From JBEEJZ01 sp046046915 (GTDB taxonomy: Bacteria; Pseudomonadota; Gammaproteobacteria; Burkholderiales; Burkholderiaceae_C), in assembly GCA_046046915.1 (NCBI GenBank), contig JBJOIT010000010.1, positions 9,071 to 73,070 of the forward strand: DNA of 64,000 nt, written 5' to 3'. Position 1 is the first letter of the stretch; each line of letters opens with the position of its first letter. This document shows positions 42,251-51,303 of the stretch, piece after piece. The position numbers and the translations under genes were made by a program. The notes under the pieces were generated by a model. The model was not told where the DNA came from. It saw only the letters and a program-made list of their open reading frames with translations, and searched no databases.

Positions 42251-42913
42251 ATGGTCAAAAAAGCCCCCCGTCGCACCGCCGAACGCATCCTGGAAGCATC
42301 CCTGGCGCTGTTCAACCGCTTTGGTGAACCCAACGTCTCGACCACACTGATCTCTGCTGAGTTGAGCATCAGCCCGGGTAATCTGTACTACCACTACCCG
42401 GCCAAGGAAGAGCTGATCAATGCCTTGTTTGATCGCTTTGAGAAAGCGCTCAACGAACTGCTGCACGCCAGTGGCGACGTGCGTGATGTGGAAGACGCCT
42501 GGTTCTTCTTGCACACCCTGTTCGAGCTGATCTGGGAATACCGTTTTTTGTACCGGGATCTGAACGACCTTCTCAGCAAGAACCGGCGCCTGGAAACGCA
42601 TTTTCAGGCAGTGCTCAAGAACAAGACCCGTTCTGTCACGGCCCTGCTCGAAGGCATGCGCTTTGCCGGCTCAGTGCAGATGGACAGCCGCGAGGTACGC
42701 TCCACGGCCACCAGCATGGTGGTGGTGCTGACCTACTGGCTAAGTTTTGAGTACGTACGCGACCCGCGTCATGCCATGGAGCCCGACAGCGGTCCCAATG
42801 CCCTGCTGGGTGGCGCACACCATGTGCTGAATTTGCTGGCACCGTACCTGGAGGCGAAGCAGCGTCAGCATTTGCTGGGCCTGGTCAGCGCCTACGAGCC
42901 CCGCGAGCCTTGA
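42251..42913 (+). CDS. TetR-family regulator, PhaD-like
   Basis: A 220-residue protein with an N-terminal TetR HTH (RRTAERILEASLALFNRFGE, then ISPGNLYYHYPAKEELINALF) and a C-terminal domain (SKNRRLETHFQAVLKNK) that resembles PhaD, the activator of phasin genes in pseudomonads. It is co-directional with the phasin gene just upstream, so an operon is likely. Ligand and targets are inferred; an acyl-CoA or PHA-derived effector is plausible. Confidence 0.85.
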   Translation: MVKKAPRRTAERILEASLALFNRFGEPNVSTTLISAELSISPGNLYYHYPAKEELINALFDRFEKALNELLHASGDVRDVEDAWFFLHTLFELIWEYRFLYRDLNDLLSKNRRLETHFQAVLKNKTRSVTALLEGMRFAGSVQMDSREVRSTATSMVVVLTYWLSFEYVRDPRHAMEPDSGPNALLGGAHHVLNLLAPYLEAKQRQHLLGLVSAYEPREP

Positions 42914-42949
42914 GGCCGGGCAAGCTTTAGGAACCAGCCTCAAAAGGCC

Positions 42950-43252
42950 TCAGATGGCCGATGCCGGATCCAGAAGTGCGTCAAGCTTGCGGTTCATCTC
43001 AGCCTCGATGCGTGGGCGAAAGGCATCAAACAAAAAGCCTAGTTGGGCACGAATCTCAAACTGTCCGGCATCGACCTGCAAGGTCCCCTTGAACCCAGGA
43101 CGGGCAAAGGCCAGTTCATCCACCTGCTCGCCCTGTGCATAGGTGCAGCTCATGCCAAAGTCGGCTTGAGCCTGCTCAGCCCACTGCGTGGCAATGACGC
43201 GTGCCTGGGCAAGGCCCAAAGTATGTGATCGCTGAATGTGCAATTCGGCCAA
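42950..43252 (-). CDS. PHA_gran_rgn family protein (polyhydroxyalkanoic acid system)
   Basis: A 100-residue protein matching the small family found in PHA loci: MAELHIQRSHTLGLAQAR at the N-terminus and FEIRAQLGFLFDAFRPRIEAEM near the end. The start is TTG at 43252, chosen because GGAG lies eight bases upstream and the TTG yields the family N-terminus; there is no ATG in range. It faces the TetR gene tail to tail across 36 bases. Function is unknown beyond its association with granules. Confidence 0.84.
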   Translation of the reverse strand: MAELHIQRSHTLGLAQARVIATQWAEQAQADFGMSCTYAQGEQVDELAFARPGFKGTLQVDAGQFEIRAQLGFLFDAFRPRIEAEMNRKLDALLDPASAI

Positions 43253-43328
43253 AGGCGTTCTCCAATCTGATGTGCTGGCACATGATAAATGCCAGCCAGG
43301 CTATGCCCAAAGGCGTTTAGCATGGTGC

Positions 43329-43664
43329 ATGCTTTACAAATTCAAGTCTAAAAACACGGGCGACATCATCATGTTGCAAGCCCATGGTCAGCGCATGCTG
43401 GAGATCATAGGCAAGGCTACGGTTGACGCCCCATGCACCCAGGGCATTCTGGTACCAGCCGACATGGGCGACGCCATCAAGGCACTTGAAGCGGCGGTGC
43501 TACATGAAGAAGCCATGCAAAAAGCCGCGATTGCAGAGGCCTTGGCCCAGCAAGAACCAGCGCCCAAATTTGATGCCATCGGCCTGCGCCAGAGGGCCCA
43601 GCCCTTCATCGACATGCTGCGTCGCTGTCTAGCCACCCAAGACAACGTGGTTTGGGGGGTATAA
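43329..43664 (+). CDS. DUF1840 domain protein
   Basis: A 111-residue protein with the DUF1840 opening MLYKFKSKNTGDIIMLQAHG and the late motif DAIGLRQRAQPFIDML. It is common as a short gene in Burkholderiales and has no known function. ATG 43329 starts at the conserved end. A bidirectional hairpin terminator follows directly. Confidence 0.86.
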   Translation: MLYKFKSKNTGDIIMLQAHGQRMLEIIGKATVDAPCTQGILVPADMGDAIKALEAAVLHEEAMQKAAIAEALAQQEPAPKFDAIGLRQRAQPFIDMLRRCLATQDNVVWGV

Positions 43665-43666
43665 AC

Positions 43667-43696
43667 AAAAACGCCCGGCACAAACCAGGCGTTTTT
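43667..43696. terminator. Bidirectional terminator between DUF1840 gene and Bug receptor gene
   Basis: AAAAACGCC (43667-43675) and GGCGTTTTT (43688-43696) form a 9-bp stem with a 12-base loop; the T-run on one strand is the A-run on the other, so it can stop both converging transcripts. Confidence 0.88.
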
Positions 43697-43713
43697 GAGG
43701 TCAGGCAGACGGA

Positions 43714-44694
43714 TCAGTCGGCAAACTTGCCGGCAGCTTCGATCACTGGCTTGAGCTTGGCAATTTCACCGGTCACAAAGGCTTTGTGACCATCAGGCTC
43801 CATGCGCTTGTCGGTCACCACCACCGCGCCCAGGCCTTCTTGACGCTTGATGAACTCGGGGTCCTTCAAGGCCGCCTTCATGGCGTCGTTGAGCTGCTTA
43901 AGGATGGGAGCCGGCGTGCCCTTGGGGGCGTACAGGCCGTGCCAGATGGTCAAGTCAAAGCCCTTCAGGCCCATCTCGTTGAGCGATGGGTAGTCCTTCA
44001 GGAACTTGTGCTTCAGGCGGTCCTTGGTGGTCACGGCAAACGCCTTCACGCGGCCGGCCTCGATCTGCGACGTGGTGTTTGTGGTCTGGTCACACATCAT
44101 GTCCACTTGGCCACCCATCAACGCGGTCATGGCTGGGGCCGTGCCACCGTAAGGAATGGTGGTCATGGCTTCCTTCGCATTGACCGCCGATTGCCACATC
44201 AGGCCGCACAGGTGCGATGCTGAGCCCAAGCCCGCATGAGCGATGTTGAGCTTGCCGCTGTTGGCGCGGATGTAGTTCTCAAAATCGCGGTAGGTGTTGG
44301 CCGGCATGTCGGGCTTGCCGATCAAGGTCATGGGCACGTCGTTAACCATGCCCAGGTACTCGAAGTCCTCCAGAGGCTTGTACTGCAGCTTGCGATACAG
44401 GCCTGCAGTGGCGGCCATGCCGATATGCCACAACAGCAGGGTGTGACCATCGTTGCTCGCCTTGGCCACTTTGGTGGCACCTATGGTGCCGCCCGCGCCG
44501 TTCACGTTTTCAACCACGAAGTTGCCACCGGGCAGGGTCTTGCGCATGGCTTCTGCCAGGTCGCGCGCCACCCGGTCGGTCGGGCCACCCGCAGCAAAGG
44601 GCACCACAAAGGTGATGGGCTTGCTGCCGGGGTAGGTTTGCGCATGGGCAAACATTGCAGAGGCAGCAGCTGCCACAACCAGTAAACGCTTCAT
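43714..44694 (-). CDS. Bug-family periplasmic solute receptor (TctC-like)
   Basis: Substrate-binding protein of the Bug/TctC class, abundant in Comamonadaceae and used by tripartite tricarboxylate transporters. The 326-residue product has a signal peptide (about 1-18, cut after AHA), then YPGSKPITFVVPFAAGGPTD, ENVNGAGGTIGATKVAKA and YGGTAPAMTALMGGQVDMM, typical Bug landmarks. No TctA/TctB membrane genes are nearby, so it is an orphan receptor. AGGAG precedes ATG 44694. A TAGGGCTTACCCC motif 74-86 bases upstream matches the repeat at the crp-ligase promoter. Confidence 0.92.
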   Translation of the reverse strand: MKRLLVVAAAASAMFAHAQTYPGSKPITFVVPFAAGGPTDRVARDLAEAMRKTLPGGNFVVENVNGAGGTIGATKVAKASNDGHTLLLWHIGMAATAGLYRKLQYKPLEDFEYLGMVNDVPMTLIGKPDMPANTYRDFENYIRANSGKLNIAHAGLGSASHLCGLMWQSAVNAKEAMTTIPYGGTAPAMTALMGGQVDMMCDQTTNTTSQIEAGRVKAFAVTTKDRLKHKFLKDYPSLNEMGLKGFDLTIWHGLYAPKGTPAPILKQLNDAMKAALKDPEFIKRQEGLGAVVVTDKRMEPDGHKAFVTGEIAKLKPVIEAAGKFAD

Positions 44695-44767
44695 GTCTCA
44701 ACTCCTGATAAAAATGACGGCTTAGGTTAAGTCAGTGCTTGCGCCTGCGCAATACGGAAACTACTTA

Positions 44768-44780
44768 TAGGGCTTACCCC
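44768..44780. promoter_or_regulatory. TAGGG-CTTACCC motif upstream of the Bug gene
   Basis: TAGGGCTTACCCC, semi-palindromic (GGG-CTTA-CCC), lies 74-86 bases before the Bug start codon. It matches the two half-repeats in the inverted repeat at 53356-53388. It is a candidate operator for the same regulator. Confidence 0.45.
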
Positions 44781-44800
44781 AAGCAGGGATGCGACAGCAC

Positions 44801-46051
44801 TTACTTGTAGCTGCGGGCGTCCTCGATCACCTTACCGTCGTTGGGCAGGGACCCGGGGGACACAAGTTCGATGTCGGCGCGCAGCTTGGTCACCTCACGC
44901 ACCGTGTCGGCCAGCCGCGCTGCCAGACCATCGGTGGTGCCAGACCCGGTCTCAACCTTCAGACACAGAGCATCCGCTGCCATTTCGCCCGTGACCACCA
45001 AACGAGCACGGGTGACCTCAGGATAGCGCTTGACGATGTTGGCGACCTGCCCGGGATGCACAAACATGCCGCGCACCTTAGTCGTTTGATCTGCACGCCC
45101 CATCCAGCCCTTGATGCGCTGAGCGGTGCGACCCGTGGGACAGGTACCGGGCAGGATGGCGGACAGGTCGCCGGTGCCAAAGCGGATCAGCGGATAGTCG
45201 GGGTTGAGCGTGGTGATGACCAATTCGCCGACTTCGCCCTCGGGCACGGGGTCACCGGTGCCGGGACGCACAATTTCCACGATCACACCCTCGTCCAGCA
45301 CCAGTCCTTCACGAGCGGCCGTCTCGTAAGCAATCAATCCCAGATCCGCGGTGGCGTAGCACTGGTAGCCCGCCACACCACGCTCTGCCAACCAATCACG
45401 CAGGCTGGGCACAAAGGCTTCGCCAGAAACAAGGGCCTTGGTCACGCTGGGCAACTGCACGCCCAATTCGGCTGCTTTTTCGACAATGATCTTGAGGAAG
45501 CTGGGGGTACCGATATAGCCAGCCGGTCGCAGCTCGGCCATGGCGGCCACCTGCTGCTCGGTCTGGCCGGTGCCGCCGGGGAATACGGTGCAACCCAAGG
45601 CATGCGCACCGGTCTCCATCATCGAACCTGCAGGGGTGAAGTGGTAGCTGAAGCAGTTGTGCACCAGCTCGCCGGGCCTGAAGCCTGCGGCAAACATGGC
45701 ACGCGCCATACGCCAATAGTCGGCGCGGGTGCCCTCAGGTTCGTAAATGGTGCCCGGGCTGGCAAACACCCGGCGCATGCCCGCCCCAAAGCGCAAAGCA
45801 GAAAAACCGCCAAAAACATCACTGCTGCGCTGCGCCTGCTGGCGCTCCAGCAATTCATATTTGCGAATCACCGGTAACTGCGCCAAAGCAGCCCGGTTAC
45901 TGACAGCAGCCGCGTCAACCCCTTGCAAAAGTGCAGCAAACGCCCCAGTGTTGGCCTGTGCATGGGACACTTGTGCTGGCAGGGCTGCCATCAAGGCGGC
46001 CTCACGTTGGGCTGGGTCGCGGGTCTCTAGAGCGTCGTAGTGAACGGTCAT
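44801..46051 (-). CDS. Phenylacetate-CoA ligase family protein (PaaK-like)
   Basis: A 416-residue adenylate-forming ligase of the PaaK branch: FGAGMRRVFASPGTIYEPEG in place of the usual SSGT loop region, AHALGCTVFPGGTGQTEQQV (two lines of substrate pocket), a TADLGLIAYE segment and the C-terminal GRADQTTKVRGMFVHPGQV. ATG 46051 was chosen. It is last in the minus-strand uptake operon, 46 bases after livF. The acid it activates is unknown; aromatic acids are typical for the family. Confidence 0.88.
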   Translation of the reverse strand: MTVHYDALETRDPAQREAALMAALPAQVSHAQANTGAFAALLQGVDAAAVSNRAALAQLPVIRKYELLERQQAQRSSDVFGGFSALRFGAGMRRVFASPGTIYEPEGTRADYWRMARAMFAAGFRPGELVHNCFSYHFTPAGSMMETGAHALGCTVFPGGTGQTEQQVAAMAELRPAGYIGTPSFLKIIVEKAAELGVQLPSVTKALVSGEAFVPSLRDWLAERGVAGYQCYATADLGLIAYETAAREGLVLDEGVIVEIVRPGTGDPVPEGEVGELVITTLNPDYPLIRFGTGDLSAILPGTCPTGRTAQRIKGWMGRADQTTKVRGMFVHPGQVANIVKRYPEVTRARLVVTGEMAADALCLKVETGSGTTDGLAARLADTVREVTKLRADIELVSPGSLPNDGKVIEDARSYK

Positions 46052-46097
46052 GCTGTTTACCGGTTCGAGGTTGGGAAAACCAAACACAAGGGCCTGG

Positions 46098-46910
46098 TCA
46101 GGCCAACCAGCGCTTGCGGCGCTTGTAGCTCTTCACATCCTTGAAGGACTTACGCTCACCGCCCCCAACACCCAGGTAGAACTCCTTGACGTCTTCATTG
46201 CTGGCCAGGTCTTTGGCCGCGCCATCCATCACCACACGGCCACTTTCCATGATGTAGCCGTAGTCGGCATAGCGCAGCGCCATATTGGTGTTTTGCTCGG
46301 CAATCAGAAAGGTGACCTTCTCCTTTTGGTTGAGGTCCTTCACGATCTCGAACACCTCTTCCACGATTTGCGGCGCCAGGCCCATGGAGGGCTCGTCCAG
46401 CAAAACCATGCTGGGATTGGCCATGAGCGCGCGGCCGATGGCGCACATCTGCTGCTCACCGCCCGAGGTGTAGGCCGCCTGACTGGTGCGCCGGGTTTTG
46501 AGGCGTGGGAAATAGTTGTAAACCTTCTCCAGGTTGCGCGCGATCTCAGCCTTGTCAGAGCGCGTGTAGGAGCCGGTCATGAGGTTTTCCTCGATGGTGA
46601 GGTGGGCAAAGCAATGTCGCCCCTCCATCACCTGCACCACACCCCGGTTCACCAGCTCGGCTGGCGAGAGGTTTTCAATGCGGTCGCCACGCAACTCGAT
46701 GCTGCCCTTGGTGACCTCACCCCGCTCGCCCTTGAGCAGATTGGAAATCGCCCGCAAGGTCGTGGTTTTACCAGCGCCATTGCCACCGAGGATAGACACA
46801 ATGCCGCCTTCGGGCACCTGCAGGGACACGCCCTTGAGCACCAGAATGACGTGGTTGTAGATGACCTCGATACCGTTGACGTTAAGAACGATGTTTTTGG
46901 ATTCACTCAT
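46098..46910 (-). CDS. livF: Branched-chain-type ABC transporter ATPase LivF
   Basis: A 270-residue ATPase with Walker A GGNGAGKTT (42-50), signature TSGGEQQM, Walker B MVLLDEPSMGL and the LivF pattern SLQVPEGGIVSILG. A basic Lys/Arg tail of about 20 residues (ERKSFKDVKSYKRRKRW) is unusual for LivF. It pairs with LivG, LivH, LivM and LivK encoded upstream. A 202-base gap with two hairpins separates it from livK. Confidence 0.94.
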   Translation of the reverse strand: MSESKNIVLNVNGIEVIYNHVILVLKGVSLQVPEGGIVSILGGNGAGKTTTLRAISNLLKGERGEVTKGSIELRGDRIENLSPAELVNRGVVQVMEGRHCFAHLTIEENLMTGSYTRSDKAEIARNLEKVYNYFPRLKTRRTSQAAYTSGGEQQMCAIGRALMANPSMVLLDEPSMGLAPQIVEEVFEIVKDLNQKEKVTFLIAEQNTNMALRYADYGYIMESGRVVMDGAAKDLASNEDVKEFYLGVGGGERKSFKDVKSYKRRKRWLA

Positions 46911-47017
46911 AGCGAAGTTTCCGTTCAGACCAAATGAGAACTCCGAACATCGAAGCTTTCATTTGGTGGCCAAAGATGGCCATCCAACGTGGTGTGCATG
47001 GCAAGCCCCATCCAGAA

Positions 47018-47073
47018 ACACCGCGGGACCGGCTTGGCCGGACCGCTGGTGTTGCCCCCTGCAAGGGGGGAAC
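47018..47073. repeat. Two tandem hairpins in the livK-livF gap
   Basis: Hairpin 1 (47018-47052): outer ACACC/GGTGT, then CGC-type and CCGGC/GCCGG inner arms, about 14 pairs. Hairpin 2 (47051-47073): GTT-CCCCC/GGGGG-AAC around TGCAA. They lie downstream of the receptor gene livK within the operon and may protect its mRNA or lower livF expression. They could also be a dispersed REP-like repeat. Confidence 0.65.
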
Positions 47074-47112
47074 AGACTACACGTAGTGAGTCCTGGACGG
47101 GGGTGTGCCTAG

Positions 47113-48432
47113 TTAAGACTGGCAGTCAGCCGGCGTACGGCGTGTCAGCTTCTTCTCGGCAGCGTACTTGTCGGCATATTGCTTGACCAGCGGCTTGATG
47201 ATGGAGGTGTCGGCCTCGATCCAGTCCGAAGCAAAGGACCACTTCTTGCCGTCCCAGGTGTGGATACGGGCAGCGCGGGAACCTTCGTGGTCCAGGCAAG
47301 ACGTGCTGATGGGTTTCATCACCGTGCCCAGGCCCAGCTTGTCCAGCGCCTTCTGGTCCAGCGTCAGGTTTTCCAGACCCCAGCGGATCTGCTCGCCATT
47401 CATGACCTTGCCCTTGCCGTAGCGCGTTTGCGCCTGGCGCACACCTTCCACTGCCAACGCAGCACTCACCATGCCACGGTTGTAGAGGGTGGTGCCCACT
47501 TCGTCTGCAGGGCCTGTGCCCATGTTCTTGCCAAAGACATGCTTTTTGATGTCGTCAATGATCTTGCCGCCTTCGCCGGTGACCACCAGACCGCTGTAGC
47601 CCTTGGCTGCTTCGCCCACGTCCTTGACGTCAGGCTCGCCTGCCGACCACCACACGCCGTACATCTTGTCGCGGGGGTAACCCGTGGCCACGGCTTCTTT
47701 CAGGGCGGCGGAGTTCATCACGCCCCAGCCCCACAACAGCACGTAATCAGGACGCTTCTGGCGAATTTGCAGCCAGGTGGCTTTTTGCTCCACGCCAGGC
47801 GCAGTCACAGGCAACAGGGTCAGCTCGTAACCCTGCATCTTGGCGCGCTCTTCCAGCAAGGGAATGGGCTCCTTGCCGTAGGGGCTGTCGTGGTAAACCA
47901 GCGCAATCTTCTTGCCCTTGAGGTTGCCGCCCTCTTTTTTGGTGATGTGCTGCATCAAGATGTCAGCGCCCGACCAGTAGGTGCCCATCAGCGGGAAGTT
48001 CCACTTGAACACACCGCCATCGCTGGACTCTGAGCGGCCATAGCCCCCGGTGATCAGGGAGTTCTTGTCGGTGGGTGCCTTCTCGGTCAAGGCAAAGGTG
48101 ATGCCAGTAGACAGTGGCTGGAAGATCGCGCCCTGGGACTTGCTCTTCAGTCGCTCGTAGCACTCCACACCGCGGTCGGTGGCATAGGCGGTGTCGCACT
48201 CTTCGGTGGTGATCTTCACACCGTTGATGCCACCATCACGCGCATTGATGACTTTGAGGTAATCCGAATAGCCGTTGGCCCATGGCACGCCGTTGGGTGC
48301 GTAGGCGCCGGTGCGATAGGGCAAGGAGGGGAAAAACTGCTCCTTGGCCTGCGCAAAAGCAGGGCTGACCACCAGGGCCGAAGCACCCGCCGCCACTGCG
48401 GCTACGGCGAGGATGAGTTTGCGAAGTTTCAT
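47113..48432 (-). CDS. livK: ABC transporter substrate-binding protein, LivK/amide-type
   Basis: Periplasmic receptor of 439 residues with a signal peptide (about 1-27, cut near AFAQA) and the type-1 periplasmic-binding-protein pattern: VINARDGGINGVKI near 60, ALTEKAPTDKN, YHDSPYGKEPIPLLEER and GRGMVSAALAVEG-like text. It is longer than leucine-type LivK (about 370) and resembles receptors for aromatic or short-chain acids. AGGAG precedes ATG 48432. It follows livM by 46 bases in the operon. Confidence 0.9.
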   Translation of the reverse strand: MKLRKLILAVAAVAAGASALVVSPAFAQAKEQFFPSLPYRTGAYAPNGVPWANGYSDYLKVINARDGGINGVKITTEECDTAYATDRGVECYERLKSKSQGAIFQPLSTGITFALTEKAPTDKNSLITGGYGRSESSDGGVFKWNFPLMGTYWSGADILMQHITKKEGGNLKGKKIALVYHDSPYGKEPIPLLEERAKMQGYELTLLPVTAPGVEQKATWLQIRQKRPDYVLLWGWGVMNSAALKEAVATGYPRDKMYGVWWSAGEPDVKDVGEAAKGYSGLVVTGEGGKIIDDIKKHVFGKNMGTGPADEVGTTLYNRGMVSAALAVEGVRQAQTRYGKGKVMNGEQIRWGLENLTLDQKALDKLGLGTVMKPISTSCLDHEGSRAARIHTWDGKKWSFASDWIEADTSIIKPLVKQYADKYAAEKKLTRRTPADCQS

Positions 48433-48478
48433 GCTTGTCTCCTGTTAAAAAATGACTGCCAACAAAACCGGTGAATCA

Positions 48479-49555
48479 TCAGTGCGGGAAAGGCCAGATC
48501 CGCATCTTTTGCTTGCCCACGCTCCACAGTTTGGCCAGACCATGCGGCTCCACGATCAGGAACCAAACGATCAGCGCACCAAAAATCATTTGTTCAGCAT
48601 GGGTCAGCGCAGCGGTGCTGACCTCAATTCCCACCAGTGCGCCTGCCCAAGGCAGCGACTGATTAATGATGATGGGCAGCACCACAATGAAGGCTGCGCC
48701 AAAAAAGCTGCCCATGATGGAGCCCATTCCGCCCAGAATCACCATGAACAGCAGCTGGAACGAACGGTCGACCGAGAAGGCCGCTGGCTCCCAAGAGCCC
48801 AGGTGCACAAAGGCCCACAGGGCACCCGCCACTCCCACGATGAAGGAGCTCACGGCAAAGGCGCTCAGCTTGGCGTACATGGGACGAATACCGATGACCG
48901 ACGCTGCCACGTCCATGTCACGAATGGCCATCCATTCACGGCCTATCGCGCCACGTACCAGGTTTTTGGCCAGCACACCAAACACCACCAGAAAGCCCAG
49001 GCAGAACAGATACTTTTGCACGGGTGAGTTGATTGGCAGGCCAAACACCTGCAGGTCAGACACCGAGGCGGTGCCCGAAGCCGAGTTGTTGGTGAACCAC
49101 TTGATTCGCAAAAACGCCCAGTCACAGAAGAACTGTGCCGCCAGGGTGGCCACGGCCAAGTACAAGCCCTTCACACGCAAGCTGGGGATACCAAAGAACA
49201 TCCCCACCAGGGTGGCGAACACGCCGCCGCTGAGCAGCGCCACGATGAGCGGCATGCCTTCCACCCGCACAAAGGTGTTGTAGGCCGCGTAGGCCCCCAC
49301 GGCCATGAAAGCACCCGAACCCAGGGAGATCTGGCCGCAGTAGCCCACCAAAATATTGACGCCCAAAGCTGCCAGTGACAGGATCACAAACGGGATCAGG
49401 ATGGCGCGAAACATGTATTCGTCGGCCAACAGGGGCACGCCTGCAAAGGCGAAGGCAATCAGGGCCAGAACCGCCCAGCGGTCCTGGGCAATCGGAAAGA
49501 TTTGCTGATCCGCCCGGTAAGAGGTCTTGAACTGGCCGTTTTCTCTGTAGAACAT
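48479..49555 (-). CDS. livM: ABC transporter permease LivM
   Basis: A 358-residue inner-membrane permease with nine or ten hydrophobic segments. Family motifs include GYCGQISLGSGAFMAVGAY near 70, FGIPSLRVKGLYLAVATLA near 125 and the EAA-type loop REWMAIRDMDVAASVIGI near 230. AGGA precedes ATG 49555. It is 9 bases after livH. Confidence 0.95.
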   Translation of the reverse strand: MFYRENGQFKTSYRADQQIFPIAQDRWAVLALIAFAFAGVPLLADEYMFRAILIPFVILSLAALGVNILVGYCGQISLGSGAFMAVGAYAAYNTFVRVEGMPLIVALLSGGVFATLVGMFFGIPSLRVKGLYLAVATLAAQFFCDWAFLRIKWFTNNSASGTASVSDLQVFGLPINSPVQKYLFCLGFLVVFGVLAKNLVRGAIGREWMAIRDMDVAASVIGIRPMYAKLSAFAVSSFIVGVAGALWAFVHLGSWEPAAFSVDRSFQLLFMVILGGMGSIMGSFFGAAFIVVLPIIINQSLPWAGALVGIEVSTAALTHAEQMIFGALIVWFLIVEPHGLAKLWSVGKQKMRIWPFPH

Positions 49556-49564
49556 GGTCTTTCC

Positions 49565-50494
49565 TCAAACGCGATCGATGATCTTCTCGCCAAACAGCCC
49601 TTGTGGACGGATCAGCAGAAAACCCAAGGCCAGCACATAGGCGAACCAGATTTCAATACCGCCCCCAACGAAGGGCCCCAGAAACACCTCGGACAGTTTC
49701 TCGCCCACACCGATGATCAGCCCGCCAATGATGGCACCGGGTACCGAGGTCAAGCCCCCCAGAATCACCACTGGCAAGGCACGCAGAGCCACGGTAGAGA
49801 GTGAAAACTGCACGCCCAGCTTGGAACCCCAGATCACACCGGCCACCAGGGCCACGATGCCCGCCACAAACCACACAATGACCCAGATACGGTTCAGCGG
49901 AATGCCGATGGATTGCGCAGCCTGGTGGTCGTCAGCCACTGCGCGCAGGGCACGACCTGTAGAGGTTTTCTGGAAAAACAGGCTCAACAGGCCCACCAGC
50001 AGCGCGGCAATCACAGCCGCCACCAGGTCTTCCTTATTGATCATGATGCCGCCTTCAAACAAGCTCTCGAAGGCAAAAATGGGGTCTTTGGGCATGCCCA
50101 CATCGATCTTGTAAATGTCGCTACCAAAGATGGACTGACCCAATCCGTCCAGGAAGTAAGTGATGCCCAAGGTGGCCATCAGCAAGGTGGCGCCTTCCTG
50201 GTTCACCAAGTGACGCAGCACCAGGTTCTCGATGCACCAGGCCACCACCAGCATCACCAGCACGGCCAGCACAAAGGCGATGAGGTTGGCAGCAACAGCA
50301 CTTTCAATGCCAGTCCACAGGGGCACCCATTCGGCAAAACGCGCCATGGCCAGTGCCGCAAACAGCACCATGGCGCCCTGGGCGAAATTGAACACGCCTG
50401 AAGCCTTGAAGATGAGCACAAAGCCCAGCGCCACCAGTGAGTACAGCATGCCGGCCATCAGGCCGCCAAACAGTGTTTCGAGGAAAAATCCCAT
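49565..50494 (-). CDS. livH: ABC transporter permease LivH
   Basis: A 309-residue permease of the LivH type with about eight hydrophobic segments, opening GLMAGMLYSLVALGFVLIFKA and carrying the cytoplasmic loop TGRALRAVADDHQAAQSIGI that contacts LivG/LivF. AAGGAG lies before ATG 50494. It is 10 bases from livG and 9 from livM. Confidence 0.95.
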   Translation of the reverse strand: MGFFLETLFGGLMAGMLYSLVALGFVLIFKASGVFNFAQGAMVLFAALAMARFAEWVPLWTGIESAVAANLIAFVLAVLVMLVVAWCIENLVLRHLVNQEGATLLMATLGITYFLDGLGQSIFGSDIYKIDVGMPKDPIFAFESLFEGGIMINKEDLVAAVIAALLVGLLSLFFQKTSTGRALRAVADDHQAAQSIGIPLNRIWVIVWFVAGIVALVAGVIWGSKLGVQFSLSTVALRALPVVILGGLTSVPGAIIGGLIIGVGEKLSEVFLGPFVGGGIEIWFAYVLALGFLLIRPQGLFGEKIIDRV

Positions 50495-50504
50495 CGTGCG
50501 CTCC

Positions 50505-51287
50505 TTAGTGTTCCGTGCCGAGGTAGGCCCGGATCACGTCTTCGTTGTTACGGACGTCATCGGGCGCGCCGTCGCCGATCTTCTTGCCGTAGTCCAGCAC
50601 CACCACCCGGTCAGAAATATCCATCACCACGCCCATGTCGTGTTCAATCAACACGACCGTGGTTCCGAATTCATCGTTGACATCGAGGATGAAGCGGCAC
50701 ATGTCCTGCTTTTCTTCCACATTCATGCCGGCCATGGGCTCGTCGAGCAAAAGCACCTGCGGCTCCAGCGCCAGGGCGCGACCCAGATCCACGCGCTTTT
50801 GCAGGCCGTAGGGCAACTGGCCTACGGGTGTCTTGCGGTAGGCCTGGATTTCCAGAAAGTCGATGATGCGTTCGACCTTTTCGCGGTGCTGAGTTTCCTC
50901 GCGCTCGGCAGGGCCGATGCGCAGGGCCTGCAAGAAGATGTTGCTCTTCATGCGCAGGTTACGACCGCTCATGATGTTGTCCAGCACGCTCATGCCCTTG
51001 AACAGCGAAAGGTTCTGGAACGTGCGGGCAATCCCCATGCGAGCCACGTCAGGGCTGTCCATGTGGTTGAAGGTCTTGCCCCGAAAGGTGATGCTGCCTT
51101 CTTGCGGCGTGTAGACACCGTTGATGCAGTTGAGCATGGAGCTCTTGCCCGCGCCGTTGGGGCCGATGATGGAGCGGATCTCATGCTCACGCACGTTGAA
51201 CGAAATATCGGTCAGCGCCTTCACACCACCAAAGCGCAGACTGATGTTGTTGACGTCCAGGATGACGTCGCCGATGTGTTTGGTCAT
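50505..51287 (-). CDS. livG: ABC transporter ATPase LivG
   Basis: A 260-residue ATPase: Walker A GPNGAGKSS near 45, the LivG-type signature region LPYGLQKRVDLGRAL and Walker B VLLLDEPMAGMNVEEK. It follows the AMP ligase gene by 16 bases, so the ligase and transporter belong to one transcript. Confidence 0.95.
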   Translation of the reverse strand: MTKHIGDVILDVNNISLRFGGVKALTDISFNVREHEIRSIIGPNGAGKSSMLNCINGVYTPQEGSITFRGKTFNHMDSPDVARMGIARTFQNLSLFKGMSVLDNIMSGRNLRMKSNIFLQALRIGPAEREETQHREKVERIIDFLEIQAYRKTPVGQLPYGLQKRVDLGRALALEPQVLLLDEPMAGMNVEEKQDMCRFILDVNDEFGTTVVLIEHDMGVVMDISDRVVVLDYGKKIGDGAPDDVRNNEDVIRAYLGTEH

Positions 51288-51303
51288 AGGGGGCCTCGTG
51301 CTC

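Noticed and set aside
46911..47112. Possible small gene in the livK-livF gap
   Set aside because: No open frame with a start and ribosome site; the interval is explained by two hairpins.
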